NCBI RefSeq assembly: GCF_004136015.1 | Contig: NZ_CP024866.1 | Coordinates: 2,320,460-2,384,459, forward strand | Length of the DNA: 64,000 nucleotides | Source of the DNA: Pseudomonas sp. ACM7 | GTDB taxonomy: Bacteria; Pseudomonadota; Gammaproteobacteria; Pseudomonadales; Pseudomonadaceae | Reading direction: 5' to 3' | In this document: piece after piece, positions 45,435-55,197 of the stretch | Numbering within the stretch: position 1 is the stretch's first letter | How the letters are laid out: every line of letters begins with the position of its first letter | Translations under genes and position numbers: made by a program | The notes under the pieces: model-generated | Databases searched by the model: none | Seen by the model: only the letters and a program-made list of their open reading frames with translations | What the model was told of the DNA's origin: nothing

Positions 45435-45875
45435 TCACTCAGGAATACGCAATACCTGGCCGGTATAGATCTTGTCCGGGTGCGACAGCAGCGGTTTGTT
45501 GGCTTCGAAGATTTTCTGATACTTGTTGGCGTCTTTGTACTCAGCCTTGGCAATCGCGCTGAGGGTGTCGCCTTTTTTCACGGTGACGAAACGCGCCGCC
45601 TGAGCGACCGGGCCGGTCACGGTGATCTGGTCGTCAACGCTGCCGATACCGGCAATGTTGCCCACGGCCAGCAGAATTTTCTCTTTTTCTTCCTGGCTGG
45701 CGACTTCACCGGTCACCGTGACCGTATCGCCATTCACTGTTGCCTGAACATTCGGGTTGCCCAGGCCGACCTTGGCGATGTGCTCCTTCAACTGCTCGCT
45801 CGCATTGGCATTACCCGGCGTTAACAGGTCAATAAGCTTTTCGCCCGCTTCTTTCACAAAGCTAAAAATACTCAT
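45435..45875 (-). CDS. BON-LysM protein (YgaU/Kbp-like)
   Basis: 146 aa. A BON domain (about 25-85, NPNVQATVNGDTVTVTGEV) and a C-terminal LysM (about 97-146, VKKGDTLSAIAKAEY to YTGQVLRIPE). No signal peptide. The layout and size match E. coli YgaU/Kbp, a cytoplasmic potassium-binding protein. A good AGGAG site precedes the ATG. It marks the return to core-type genes. Confidence 0.9.
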   Translation of the reverse strand: MSIFSFVKEAGEKLIDLLTPGNANASEQLKEHIAKVGLGNPNVQATVNGDTVTVTGEVASQEEKEKILLAVGNIAGIGSVDDQITVTGPVAQAARFVTVKKGDTLSAIAKAEYKDANKYQKIFEANKPLLSHPDKIYTGQVLRIPE

Positions 45876-46015
45876 GATGCACTCTCCTTGGGTTTATGAG
45901 GTCCAGACGCGAAAGACTAGACCAACGGCAAAGAACGAGGTTGCGATCCGACCAATGACTCAAGTGCTCTGCAAGCGCGTTAGAATCTCGAGCCTGACCG
46001 CGCTCTGGAGCGAAG

Positions 46016-46903
46016 ATGGACATCAAGCAACTTAAATTCCTCATCGCCCTCGACGAAACCCGGCATTTCGGCCAGGCCGCTGCGCGTTGTCACATCACCC
46101 AGCCGACCCTGTCCATGCGCCTGCGCAGCCTCGAAGAAGAACTCGAGTTGCCGCTGGTCAATCGCGGGCAGCGCTTCGAAGGATTCACCGCACCGGGTGA
46201 ACGGGTACTGGCGTGGGCGCGCACCGTGCTGGCGGCCTACGACGGTTTGCAGGCCGAAGCGGCTGCCTGTCGCGGCAATCTGGTCGGTACGTTGCGTCTG
46301 GGCGTGGTGCCGCTGTCGAGCTTCGATCCGCTGCCGCTGATGCAACGCCTGCACGCCGAACACCCGAACCTGCGCTTCGAACTCTCAGCCCTGAGTTCTG
46401 AACAAATCCTGGAACAACTGGCGAACAATCGCCTGGACCTCGGCGTTTCGTACCTGGAGCGACTGGACGGCGAACGCTTCAATTCCCTGGCGTTCAGCGA
46501 AACCCGCATGGGCCTGCTCTACGATCAGCGCTTCTTCAGTTTCGGCGAGGCGCCGCTGAGTTGGGAATCGCTGATCGAACTCCCGCTGGGCATGCTCACC
46601 AGCGGCATGCATTTTCGGCAGTCCATCGACCACAACTTCCACAGTCGCGGCCTCACCCCGCAGCCGTTGCTGCAAACCGATGCCGTCCACCAATTGTTAC
46701 AAGCGGTGCACGGCGGATTCTGCTGCGCCGTGATGCCGCTGGACGGAGGCCTGGAAAAACTCACCGACCATTTGCGCCTGCAACCCATCGAAAATGCTCA
46801 AACCCTCGCCCGGCTGGGGCTGATCATGCGTCGCAGCGCCCCGCGTTCGGCGCTCGCGGAAGCCTGTTTCGCAATTCTTCAGAAATCGCTGCCAAGCTCT
46901 TGA
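46016..46903 (+). CDS. LysR-family regulator upstream of fdhD
   Basis: 295 aa. MDIKQLKFLIALDETRHFGQ with AARCHITQPTLSMRLRSLEEE is a textbook LysR helix-turn-helix, followed by an effector domain. It precedes fdhD by 94 bp on the same strand, so control of the formate-dehydrogenase-like genes is probable but not proven. Confidence 0.88.
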   Translation: MDIKQLKFLIALDETRHFGQAAARCHITQPTLSMRLRSLEEELELPLVNRGQRFEGFTAPGERVLAWARTVLAAYDGLQAEAAACRGNLVGTLRLGVVPLSSFDPLPLMQRLHAEHPNLRFELSALSSEQILEQLANNRLDLGVSYLERLDGERFNSLAFSETRMGLLYDQRFFSFGEAPLSWESLIELPLGMLTSGMHFRQSIDHNFHSRGLTPQPLLQTDAVHQLLQAVHGGFCCAVMPLDGGLEKLTDHLRLQPIENAQTLARLGLIMRRSAPRSALAEACFAILQKSLPSS

Positions 46904-46997
46904 TCGACGCCATCTATCGGTAGATCAGTATTAGCGATTAGACGCGACAAGTTGACGCGCCTAGGCTTAAAGCAGCCTAAACCGTCGGTGATGCCTA

Positions 46998-47837
46998 ATG
47001 AACGCCAAGCACCCTGTCTGCGCGGCGCCAGCCCTCGAAACGCCAGCGCCCGCCGCAAGCCAGACGTACAGTTACTGCGACCTTCAAGACACCGAATCAG
47101 CCAGCACCGCGCTGGCCGAAGAAGTCGCGTTGGCGATCGCTTATAACGGCATCAGTCAGGCGGTCATGTTGGTGACGCCGACGGACCTTGAAGACTTCAT
47201 CGTCGGCTTCAGTCTCGGCAGCGGCATCATCGAAGACGCCTGCGATATCTATGACCTGCAACTCAGCGGCTCGGGTTCAGCGCAATACGCGCAAGTGACC
47301 ATCGCCAACCGCGCCTTCTGGAACCTCAAGCAACAGCGTCGGCAAATGGCTGGCACCAGCGGTTGCGGACTCTGCGGTGTGGAAGCGGTGGAGCAGGCAT
47401 TGCCAGACCTCAAGATCCTGCCCGGCGCACCCTTGCCGCCCGCCGAATGGCTCGATGGTTTGCGTCAACGCATCGGTGCGTTTCAGCCTCTTGGCCAGTA
47501 CTCCGGCGCGGTGCACGCCGCCGTGTTTATGAACAGTCAGGGCCAATTGCTGCTGGGCCGCGAAGACATCGGCCGACACAACGCCCTCGATAAGCTGATA
47601 GGCGGACTGATCCGTCAGAAAATCCCGACCACCGGCGGGCTGGTGATTGTCACCAGCCGTTGCAGCCTCGAATTGATCCAGAAAGTATTGCGCGCAGGTA
47701 TCCAGACCCTGGTCAGCCTGTCGTCGCCCACGGGCCTTGCCGTGCAATGGGCCCGTCGCCACAACCTTAATCTCATCCACCTGCCGCAGAAAAGTGCGCC
47801 GCGGGTCTACAGCCCTGCGACGGAGAACCAAGCGTGA
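46998..47837 (+). CDS. fdhD: formate dehydrogenase accessory sulfurtransferase FdhD
   Basis: 279 aa. The sulfur-carrying cysteines are in GTSGCGLCGVEAVEQ, and the conserved GREDIGRHNALDKLIG follows. FdhD passes sulfur from IscS to the molybdenum cofactor of formate-dehydrogenase-type enzymes. It overlaps the oxidoreductase gene by 4 bp (GTGA), which ties it to that enzyme. Confidence 0.95.
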   Translation: MNAKHPVCAAPALETPAPAASQTYSYCDLQDTESASTALAEEVALAIAYNGISQAVMLVTPTDLEDFIVGFSLGSGIIEDACDIYDLQLSGSGSAQYAQVTIANRAFWNLKQQRRQMAGTSGCGLCGVEAVEQALPDLKILPGAPLPPAEWLDGLRQRIGAFQPLGQYSGAVHAAVFMNSQGQLLLGREDIGRHNALDKLIGGLIRQKIPTTGGLVIVTSRCSLELIQKVLRAGIQTLVSLSSPTGLAVQWARRHNLNLIHLPQKSAPRVYSPATENQA

Positions 47838-50182
47838 GTCAACATCGTCAAGCCGACCAGAAACCCGTCCCTCGCTACAAGCCCTACAAAGGCCCAGCCG
47901 GTGGCTGGGGCGCGCTGGCCAGCGTTGCCCGGGCCTGGTTGACCAGCGACAACGCGCTGAAAAACCTGCGCATGATGCTCAAGACCAACAAGAACGGCGG
48001 GTTCGACTGCCCCGGTTGCGCCTGGGGCGACTCCAACGAAGCCGGCATGGTGGCGTTCTGCGAGAACGGCGCCAAAGCAGTGAACTGGGAAGCGACCAAA
48101 CGCCGTGTCGACGGTGCGTTCTTTGCCAAACACAGCGTCAGTTCGTTGCTGGAACAAAGTGACTATTGGCTGGAATATCAGGGGCGTCTGACCGAGCCAC
48201 TGCGCTACGACGCCGAGACCGATCGCTACAAACCCATCAGCTGGGAAGCGGCCTTCGCGCTGATCGGCAAACACCTGCAAGGGCTGTCGAGCCCGGATCA
48301 GGCCGAGTTCTACACCTCGGGCCGCGCCAGCAACGAAGCGGCGTACCTGTATCAATTGTTCGTGCGTGCCTACGGCACCAATAACTTCCCCGATTGCTCG
48401 AACATGTGCCACGAGGCCAGCGGTGTGGCCATGTCGCAAAGTGTCGGCGTCGGCAAAGGCACCGTCACCTTCGACGACTTCGAACACGCCGACGCGATTT
48501 TTGTCTGGGGTCAGAACCCTGGCACCAACCACCCACGGATGCTCGAACTGTTGCGCGAAGCGGTGAAACGCGGCGCTCAGGTGGTATGCATCAACCCTTT
48601 GAAGGAGCGCGGCCTGGAACGCTTCCAGCACCCGCAACACCCGATCGAAATGCTCACCAACGGCGACAAGCCGACCAACACCGCGTACTTCCGTCCGGCA
48701 TTGGGCGGCGACATGGCGATCATGCGCGGCATGGCCAAGTTCCTGCTGCAGTGGGAGCGTGACGCACAGAAGGCGGGTGAGCCTGCCGTATTCGACCACG
48801 ACTTCCTCAATGAACACAGTGTCAACGTGCTGGAATACCTGGGCATCGTCGACGACACCTCGTGGGAGCAGATCGTCGAACAATCCGGACTGACGCTGGT
48901 TGAAATCGAGCAAGCGGCGCGGATGTACGCCAAAGGCAAGAACGTGATCATGTGCTGGGCGATGGGCATCACACAGCATCGCCATTCGGTGGCGACCATC
49001 CAGGAAATCGCCAACCTGATGTTGCTGCGCGGCAACATCGGCCGCCCCGGCGCCGGTCTGTGCCCGGTGCGCGGCCACAGTAACGTGCAGGGCGACCGGA
49101 CCATGGGCATCAACGAGCGTCCGCCGGGGGCGTTCCTCGACTCCCTGGAGCGTCGCTTCAAGTTCAAGGTGCCGCGTGAAAACGGTCACAACGTGGTCGA
49201 GGCGATCCATGCCATGGCTGACGGCCGCGCGAAAGTCTTTATCGGGCTGGGCGGTAACTTCGCCCAAGCCACCCCGGACAGCTCACGGACCTTCCAAGCC
49301 CTGAGCAACTGCGACCTGACCGTGCAAATCAGCACCAAGCTCAACCGCAGCCATTTGGCGCACGGTAAAGACGCGTTGATCCTGCCGTGCCTGGGTCGCA
49401 CCGACATCGACATCCAGACCGAAGGCCCGCAAGCGGTGACCGTCGAAGACTCGTTCAGCATGGTTCACGCCTCCAACGGCCAGTTGCAGCCGCTGTCGAA
49501 CCAGATGCGCTCCGAGCCGTCGATCATTGCCGGCATCGCCGCCGCGACCCTGGGCAGCAAACCGGTGGACTGGAACTGGCTGGTGGCCGATTACCGGCGC
49601 ATCCGCGACCTGATCGCCGACACCATTGTTGGTTTCAAGGACTTCAACGAGAAGATCCAGAACCCGGGCGGGTTCTACCTCGGCAACAGCGCCGGTGCTC
49701 GCCGCTGGAATACCGCGTCGGGGCGCGCCAATTTCCGTCCGAACATCCTGCCTAAAGATCTGGTGCACGAGCGCACTCGCGCCACCGGCGTATTGCCAGA
49801 CCTGATCATGCAGTCGATGCGCTCTCACGATCAGTACAACACCACGATTTATGGACTTGATGACCGATATCGCGGCGTGAAAGGTCAGCGTGATGTGTTG
49901 TTCGTCAACGAAGCCGACATCATTCGCCTGGGGTTCAAGCCAGGGCAAAAGGCTGACATCGTTTCGATCTGGGATGATGGACGTGAGCGTCGGGTGAAGG
50001 GCTTTACGCTGCTGGCGTTTGATATCCCTGCCGGGCAAGCGGCGGCTTACTACCCGGAAGTGAATCCGCTGGTGCCGCTGGAAAGCATCGGGGATGGCAG
50101 CCATACGCCGACATCGAAGTTTGTGGCAATCCGGCTGGAAGCGGCGAGTGCGACTGGGTTGATTATGGCGAAGTCGGCGTAA
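47834..50182 (+). CDS. FdhF/YdeP-family molybdopterin oxidoreductase
   Basis: 782 aa. It has FDCPGCAWGDSNEAG near the N-terminus, lacking the full four-cysteine cluster motif of classical formate dehydrogenases, then SGRASNEAAYLYQLF and a Cys in DCSNMCHEASG where FdhF-type enzymes carry Sec or Cys. C-terminal cofactor-binding domain is complete. GTG start overlaps fdhD. Homologue YdeP of E. coli is linked with acid resistance; formate as substrate is not assured. No electron-transfer subunits are beside it. Confidence 0.88.
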   Translation: MSQHRQADQKPVPRYKPYKGPAGGWGALASVARAWLTSDNALKNLRMMLKTNKNGGFDCPGCAWGDSNEAGMVAFCENGAKAVNWEATKRRVDGAFFAKHSVSSLLEQSDYWLEYQGRLTEPLRYDAETDRYKPISWEAAFALIGKHLQGLSSPDQAEFYTSGRASNEAAYLYQLFVRAYGTNNFPDCSNMCHEASGVAMSQSVGVGKGTVTFDDFEHADAIFVWGQNPGTNHPRMLELLREAVKRGAQVVCINPLKERGLERFQHPQHPIEMLTNGDKPTNTAYFRPALGGDMAIMRGMAKFLLQWERDAQKAGEPAVFDHDFLNEHSVNVLEYLGIVDDTSWEQIVEQSGLTLVEIEQAARMYAKGKNVIMCWAMGITQHRHSVATIQEIANLMLLRGNIGRPGAGLCPVRGHSNVQGDRTMGINERPPGAFLDSLERRFKFKVPRENGHNVVEAIHAMADGRAKVFIGLGGNFAQATPDSSRTFQALSNCDLTVQISTKLNRSHLAHGKDALILPCLGRTDIDIQTEGPQAVTVEDSFSMVHASNGQLQPLSNQMRSEPSIIAGIAAATLGSKPVDWNWLVADYRRIRDLIADTIVGFKDFNEKIQNPGGFYLGNSAGARRWNTASGRANFRPNILPKDLVHERTRATGVLPDLIMQSMRSHDQYNTTIYGLDDRYRGVKGQRDVLFVNEADIIRLGFKPGQKADIVSIWDDGRERRVKGFTLLAFDIPAGQAAAYYPEVNPLVPLESIGDGSHTPTSKFVAIRLEAASATGLIMAKSA

Positions 50183-50202
50183 CGCGGCAGCAGGTCTGGC
50201 CC

Positions 50203-50299
50203 CTTCGCGAGCAAGCTCGCTCCCACAGTGGATCCTGGTTGAACACAAATACTATGCCCACTGAAGATCTAATGTGGGAGCGAGCTTGCTCGCGATAGC
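50203..50299. repeat. REP pair (inverted), type B
   Basis: TCGCGAGCAAGCTCGCTCCC and its complement at 50272-50299 flank a spacer with GAACACAAAT and CACTGAAGATC. The pair at 51583 has a closely related spacer. Within the 354-bp gap 50183-50536 this repeat and the following hairpin are the only structures seen before the promoter of the next gene. Confidence 0.85.
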
Positions 50300-50348
50300 G
50301 GTGGAACATTCAACGAATTTCCGAATTGACTGCTTTTCCTTTCGCCCA

Positions 50349-50380
50349 CAAAAAAGGCCGTTTTGCATGAAAACGGCCTA
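50349..50380. terminator. terminator-like hairpin
   Basis: AAAAAAGGCCGTTTT pairs with AAAACGGCC around GCATG. The A-tract is on the left, so it works best on the minus strand; it may still end the fdh transcript. Confidence 0.55.
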
Positions 50381-50536
50381 TCCGAAGTAGCTAAAGACAG
50401 GCGAAAAATACTTAAGTTCCGGCTAAAAAACAGTAACTTATAGAAATGTGCTCAAGTCGTGCTACTCGTCGGATTTCGATTGTCACGACCATGACACAGC
50501 CTCAGGATCGCGCCGTCATCCCCTTGAGGTTCCTCT

Positions 50537-51025
50537 ATGAAGTTCTCCTCGATTCTCTTGTTGTCCCTTAGCCTGGCTAGTGGCATCGCTTCTGCTGGCG
50601 GCACCGCTGAAGCAGGTGTGGGCGGCGCATTGGGCGGGGTTCTGGGCTCAGTCGTCGGTCAGTCACTAGGCGGCAATACAGGTTCCACCATCGGCGCGGC
50701 CCTGGGCGGCGCGGGTGGTAGCGCCGTTGGCGCAGACAGACGCAGCCGTGGCGAAGCCGCCATTGGCGGTGCGTTGGGCGCGGCAGGCGGTAACGTGGTC
50801 GGTCGCAGCATGGGCGGCACCTCCGGCAGTCTGATCGGCTCCGCAGCAGGCGGCGGCGCCGGTGGCGCGCTGGGTAACTACATGGGCAACAAGAGCGATG
50901 ACGACGATGATCGTCGCTCCTATCGTCGTGGTTATGATGATGATCGTCGCTACTACCGTGACGGCCACCCGGGGCGCGGTCATGCCTATGGCCACCGCAA
51001 GCATCACCATCGCTATCGCGACTGA
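50537..51025 (+). CDS. secreted glycine-zipper protein with charged tail
   Basis: 162 aa. Signal peptide (MKFSSILLLSLSLASGIASA), then many glycine-zipper repeats such as GGVLGSVVGQSLGGNTGS, then a tail rich in Asp, Arg, Tyr and His (KSDDDDDRRSYRRGYDDDRR). Glycine zippers insert in or oligomerise at membranes, so an envelope protein is likely. CTTGAGGTTCC precedes the ATG. The role is unknown. Confidence 0.8.
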   Translation: MKFSSILLLSLSLASGIASAGGTAEAGVGGALGGVLGSVVGQSLGGNTGSTIGAALGGAGGSAVGADRRSRGEAAIGGALGAAGGNVVGRSMGGTSGSLIGSAAGGGAGGALGNYMGNKSDDDDDRRSYRRGYDDDRRYYRDGHPGRGHAYGHRKHHHRYRD

Positions 51026-51055
51026 GGCTTGAATCGCCTCGCTTGCCGATGCATC

Positions 51056-51089
51056 AAAAAATCGCAGCCCAAGGGCTGCGATTTTTTTT
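51056..51089. terminator. strong bidirectional terminator
   Basis: AAAAAATCGCAGCCC, loop AA, GGGCTGCGATTTTTTTT. It divides the glycine-zipper gene (plus) from the thioesterase gene (minus). Confidence 0.85.
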
Positions 51090-51094
51090 GTCCG

Positions 51095-51526
51095 TCAAAC
51101 CACCAACCGCTCCAGCGCCCCGCGCAACCCGGCAGGAATCGCCACCGGCTGATTAGAAGCCCGATCCACAAACACATGCACAAAGCGCCCTGCTGCGCAG
51201 GCTTCGTCTTCCCCGGCCTTGAACACTGCCAGCTCGTATTGCACCGAACTGTTGCCCAACTTGCCCACCCGCAAACCAATCTCGATCCGATCGGGGAAGG
51301 CAATGGAAGCAAAGTAATCGCAGGCCGAACTCACGACAAAACCCACCACCTCGCCGTCATGGATATCCAGGCCGCCGACTTCGATCAGGTAGGTGTTCAC
51401 TGCAGTATCGAAGAAGCTGTAGTAGGTGACGTTGTTGACGTGACCATAGGCGTCGTTGTCGTGCCAGCGGGTGGTGATGGGCTGGAAGTGGGGGTAGTCG
51501 GTGCGTTGGGGCATCGGGTTGGACAT
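51095..51526 (-). CDS. 4HBT-type acyl-CoA thioesterase
   Basis: 143 aa. TRWHDNDAYGHVNNVTYYSFFD is the hot-dog thioesterase motif with catalytic Asp. It probably hydrolyses medium or short acyl-CoA. Upstream on the same strand, beyond a REP pair, lies the 3-hydroxyacyl-CoA dehydrogenase gene; the two may share a fatty-acid or amino-acid degradation role. Confidence 0.88.
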   Translation of the reverse strand: MSNPMPQRTDYPHFQPITTRWHDNDAYGHVNNVTYYSFFDTAVNTYLIEVGGLDIHDGEVVGFVVSSACDYFASIAFPDRIEIGLRVGKLGNSSVQYELAVFKAGEDEACAAGRFVHVFVDRASNQPVAIPAGLRGALERLVV

Positions 51527-51582
51527 CAGCGTCGATTCCTGGAGTTGGATTGCCAGTCTAAGGCGAAAACCGCGTCGTACTC

Positions 51583-51680
51583 ATCGCGAGCAAGCTCGCT
51601 CCCACAGTGAATCTCAGTCGTACACAAAATCTGTGCTCACTGAAGATCAAACTAATGTGGGAGCGAGCTTGCTCGCGATG
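51583..51680. repeat. REP pair (inverted), type B
   Basis: ATCGCGAGCAAGCTCGCTCC and its complement at 51654-51680 flank a spacer (TACACAAAATCTGTGCTCAC) similar to that at 50203-50299. It lies between the thioesterase and dehydrogenase genes. Confidence 0.85.
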
Positions 51681-51704
51681 AGGCCATCAGAGGCACTACT
51701 TCAA

Positions 51705-52931
51705 TCAGCGCTCAGAAAACCCCTTGCCCACCGCCGCCAACTCCCCAATCAACCGTGCCGGATTCCACTGATCACCCTGCTTCGTCTCCAGCGCCAGCAA
51801 CCGTTGGTGAATATCCGCCAGCCCTTGCTGATCCGCCCAAGCCATCGGCCCACCCTTGTCCGCCGGGAAGCCGTAGCCATTGAGGTACACCAGATCGATG
51901 TCGTGCGCCGATCCGGCAATCCCTTCCTGAAGGATCTTCGCACCCTCGTTGACCAGTGCCAGCAAGCAGCGCTCAAGAATCTCCTCGGGGCTTATCTCGC
52001 GACGCTGGAACCCCAGCTCTTCGCTGACCTTCAACACCAGCGCATCGACTTCAACATCGTGCTCAGCCTGGCGACTGCCCGGCTCATAGTGGTAATAGCC
52101 ATTGCCACTTTTCTGGCCGAAACGACCCAATTCGCACAGACGATTGTCCACCTGAACCTCAGGCGCATCCTGCCCTTTGCCGGCCAACTGCCGGGCGCGC
52201 CACTCCAGATCAATGCCGACCACGTCGTACATGCGGAACGGCCCCATGGCGAAACCAAAACCTTGCAGTGCCGCATCGACCTGATGTGGATAAGCGCCTT
52301 CGAGCAGCATCTTGCGCGCTTCTAGCACATACGGATGCAGCATGCGGTTACCGATGAAACCATGGCAGTTGCCCGACACCACGCTGACTTTGTCCATGCG
52401 CTTGCCCAGTGCCAGAGCAGCCTCAAGCACCACCGGTAAAGTCTGCGCACCGCGAACGACTTCCAGCAACTTCATGATGTGCGCCGGGCTGAAGAAGTGC
52501 AGGCCCAGGACCTGTTGCGGACGGCGAGTGGCCGCGGCGATGGCATCAATATCCAGCGCCGAGGTATTGCTGGCCAGAATCGCTTCAGGTTTGAGCAGAT
52601 CGTCCAGCTCACGGAAGATTTTCTGCTTGAGCTCAAGGTTTTCGTACACCGCTTCGATGACCAGATCGACATCGCAGATCGCCGCGTAGTCAGCAGCCGC
52701 CGTTACCCGTGCTATGCGAGCGTCCGCTTCGGCCTGATCGATCCGTCCCTGACGCACGTTGTGGGCGTAGGTGTCCGCCACGGTAGCCAGCGCCTGTTCA
52801 AGCATCTGTGGATTGTTATCGACCCACTGCACCGGGACGCCGGCGTTGGCCAGACACATGACAATGCCACGGCCCATGGTGCCCGCGCCAATGACGGCGG
52901 CGCGCTGAATAGTGAACGGTGTCTGGCTCAT
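51705..52931 (-). CDS. 3-hydroxyacyl-CoA dehydrogenase
   Basis: 408 aa. NAD site AVIGAGTMGRGIVMCLANAG, then LVIEAVYENLELKQKIF, the catalytic His in LGLHFFSPAHIMKLLEVV and SGNCHGFIGNRM. Two C-terminal helical domains follow. It oxidises L-3-hydroxyacyl-CoA; no hydratase domain is fused. It stands alone with its own start ATG at 52931. Confidence 0.92.
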   Translation of the reverse strand: MSQTPFTIQRAAVIGAGTMGRGIVMCLANAGVPVQWVDNNPQMLEQALATVADTYAHNVRQGRIDQAEADARIARVTAAADYAAICDVDLVIEAVYENLELKQKIFRELDDLLKPEAILASNTSALDIDAIAAATRRPQQVLGLHFFSPAHIMKLLEVVRGAQTLPVVLEAALALGKRMDKVSVVSGNCHGFIGNRMLHPYVLEARKMLLEGAYPHQVDAALQGFGFAMGPFRMYDVVGIDLEWRARQLAGKGQDAPEVQVDNRLCELGRFGQKSGNGYYHYEPGSRQAEHDVEVDALVLKVSEELGFQRREISPEEILERCLLALVNEGAKILQEGIAGSAHDIDLVYLNGYGFPADKGGPMAWADQQGLADIHQRLLALETKQGDQWNPARLIGELAAVGKGFSER

Positions 52932-53033
52932 AGTTGTTCTCTTGTTGGCGATCCAAAGACAGCCTTCACCATAGTCAGGCGGCGCGCATTTTTGAAATTT
53001 ATTCCTGTGATGAGCAACATTCAGCGGATGGAT

Positions 53034-54968
53034 CTACGCCGGCAAATGTGCCTCGGCCCACGTCCGGACTTCGGCATACGGATAATCCTCCAGCGCCGCA
53101 AACCCGGGAATCGACCGTGCCTTGAGCTTGGTGAACAGCGGCACGCCGATGCCGCATAAAAACCGCGTAACGCGTTCCGCCGATGGAGTGTTGCCGGTGT
53201 ACTGCTCGTGCCTGTGGATAAAGTCACCGCACAACGCCTCGAAGTTTTTATCCACAAGCGCCGGTAATTCCGGTGGCGTCGGCAATCGCGCCACATCCCC
53301 GTGACACACCGAACAATGCCCGCACTGCTGCGGTGCGTTTTCATCGCCGAAGTACTCGGCCAGGCGATAACCCAGGCAATGGTCGGTGGCGAACAGTTCC
53401 AGCATGGCGTGAATCCGCGCGACCTCGGTGCGCTCGTGCCGGGTGAAATAGGCGTGTAACTCGGCGCTCAGGGCCTGGCTGTTGAAATCCGTTTGCAACA
53501 GGCTGTAGACCTCGGTCATCTGTTTGCTTTCGAGCTCGACCCAGCCCTTTTCCTGGAAATAATCCAGCGCCTTGACCACTCGATTGCGTTCGGCCTGATG
53601 CTGTTCATACAGCGCATCGAAATTCACCGTGGCCCAGGTCCGTGCGCGACTGGAGGTCTGGATAATCGCCGCGACGAAGTCCTTGCGCTCACCCTCGAAA
53701 CGGGCGAGTAAAGCTTCCGGCTCCTGCAAATACTTGAAACGGTATTCGGCGTAATAGGCGTAACGCGGCGCAATGATTCCACGCAGTTCCAACTGCACCA
53801 GCAAAGTCTTGAGCGGCAGCTGACGGATGTTGCTCTGATCGGCCAGCGGCCCCAACAGAAACTCCCACTGCCCCTCGGGCGCGGCGGCTTGCAACTCGTC
53901 GAGCACATAGCGGATGCCATCCAGCTCAGGCGTATCGCCGTAGACGAAGTTTTCCAGCACGTTGAGGCTGTCGCGGTTGGCCAATACCAGGCAGTCGGAC
54001 GGCTGCCCGTCACGCCCGGCACGGCCGATTTCCTGGCTGTAGTTTTCGATGGATTTGGGCAGGTCGAAATGCACCACGTTGCGGATGTCGCTCTTGTCGA
54101 TGCCCATGCCGAACGCGATGGTGGCAACGATGCAATTGGACTGCCCGCCCATGAACCGGCGCTGGATTGCTTCGCGCTGTTCGTGGGGCAGACCAGCGTG
54201 ATAGGCCTCGGCCTGAATGCCGTTGCGGGTCAGATGTTCGGCAATGTGCTCGGCGGTTTTCTGCAGGGTGACGTAGACAATGCTCGGCTGGTCGGGACGC
54301 TGGCTCATCCATTCGACAAGGCGTCGTCGCTTGTCCTGACCGCGCACCGGCTCCACCAACAGATTGAGGTTCGGCCGGTAGAAACCGGTGGTCACCACGT
54401 CCTCAGGGGCGATGGCGAATTTTGCCTCCATGTCCGCGATCACTTTGGGGGTCGCAGTGGCGGTCAGCAGCAAGGCCTGAGGGATGTTGAACTGGCGCTG
54501 ATAGTCGGGGAGCTTGAGGTAGTCGGGGCGAAAGTTGTGGCCCCATTCCGAGATGCAGTGCGCCTCGTCCACCACCAGCAACGAGATCGGCACCTGCTGC
54601 AAGAAATTGCGGAAACGCTCGTTCTTCAGGCGCTCCACGGAGATCATCAAAATTTTCAGCTCGCCAGACTTGGCCCGAGCCATCACGTCGCTGGCGTCAT
54701 CGCGGCTCTGGGCCGAATCGATACTGCCCGCCGCAATGCCATGGCGCTGCAGGAACGCCAACTGATCCTGCATCAACGCCAGCAGTGGCGAGACCACCAG
54801 CGTCAGGTGCGGCAGTAGCAAGGCCGGCAATTGATAACAAAGGGACTTACCCGAGCCGGTGGGGAAAATCGCCGCCGCCGAGCGCCCGGCCAACACCGCG
54901 CTGACCGCCGCTTCCTGGCCGGGCCGAAACTGTGGATAACCGAAAACCTGTTCCAGGGTGTTGTGCAT
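53034..54968 (-). CDS. recQ: RecQ-type ATP-dependent DNA helicase
   Basis: 644 aa. Walker A FPTGSGKSLCYQLPAL, DEAH box VVDEAHCISEWGHNFRP, motif VI QEIGRAGRDGQPSDC, and a zinc-binding cysteine set (CLGYRL...CGHCSVCHGD). It unwinds DNA 3'-5' in recombination and repair. The sequence is a RecQ variant with an extended C-terminus rather than a plain HRDC domain. It is a single gene. Confidence 0.92.
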   Translation of the reverse strand: MHNTLEQVFGYPQFRPGQEAAVSAVLAGRSAAAIFPTGSGKSLCYQLPALLLPHLTLVVSPLLALMQDQLAFLQRHGIAAGSIDSAQSRDDASDVMARAKSGELKILMISVERLKNERFRNFLQQVPISLLVVDEAHCISEWGHNFRPDYLKLPDYQRQFNIPQALLLTATATPKVIADMEAKFAIAPEDVVTTGFYRPNLNLLVEPVRGQDKRRRLVEWMSQRPDQPSIVYVTLQKTAEHIAEHLTRNGIQAEAYHAGLPHEQREAIQRRFMGGQSNCIVATIAFGMGIDKSDIRNVVHFDLPKSIENYSQEIGRAGRDGQPSDCLVLANRDSLNVLENFVYGDTPELDGIRYVLDELQAAAPEGQWEFLLGPLADQSNIRQLPLKTLLVQLELRGIIAPRYAYYAEYRFKYLQEPEALLARFEGERKDFVAAIIQTSSRARTWATVNFDALYEQHQAERNRVVKALDYFQEKGWVELESKQMTEVYSLLQTDFNSQALSAELHAYFTRHERTEVARIHAMLELFATDHCLGYRLAEYFGDENAPQQCGHCSVCHGDVARLPTPPELPALVDKNFEALCGDFIHRHEQYTGNTPSAERVTRFLCGIGVPLFTKLKARSIPGFAALEDYPYAEVRTWAEAHLPA

Positions 54969-55080
54969 AAGCTGTCACTCCGTTGACCGCTGCGAAGCCC
55001 AAAGCCTAGCCGGCAAACGCAGCGAGTCGAGAAAAGGTCGGGGACCAAAACGATACGGGATGATACAGCGTGTTGTCGGC

Positions 55081-55182
55081 GATCGTTCCCATGCGCCGCA
55101 AAGGAATGCAGCCCGTGACGCTTCGCGTTACTGGACGCGGAGCGTCCCTTGAGGCATTCCCACTCGGGTGCGTGGGAAGATC
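55081..55182. repeat. GATCGTTCCC intergenic repeat
   Basis: The element begins GATCGTTCCCATGCG and ends GTGGGAAGATC, with internal arms GTGACGCTTCGCGTTAC and GACGCGGAGCGTC. It is a known style of Pseudomonas palindromic repeat; a shorter relative is at 57986-58020. Confidence 0.75.
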
Positions 55183-55197
55183 AGTCAGGAGAGGAGG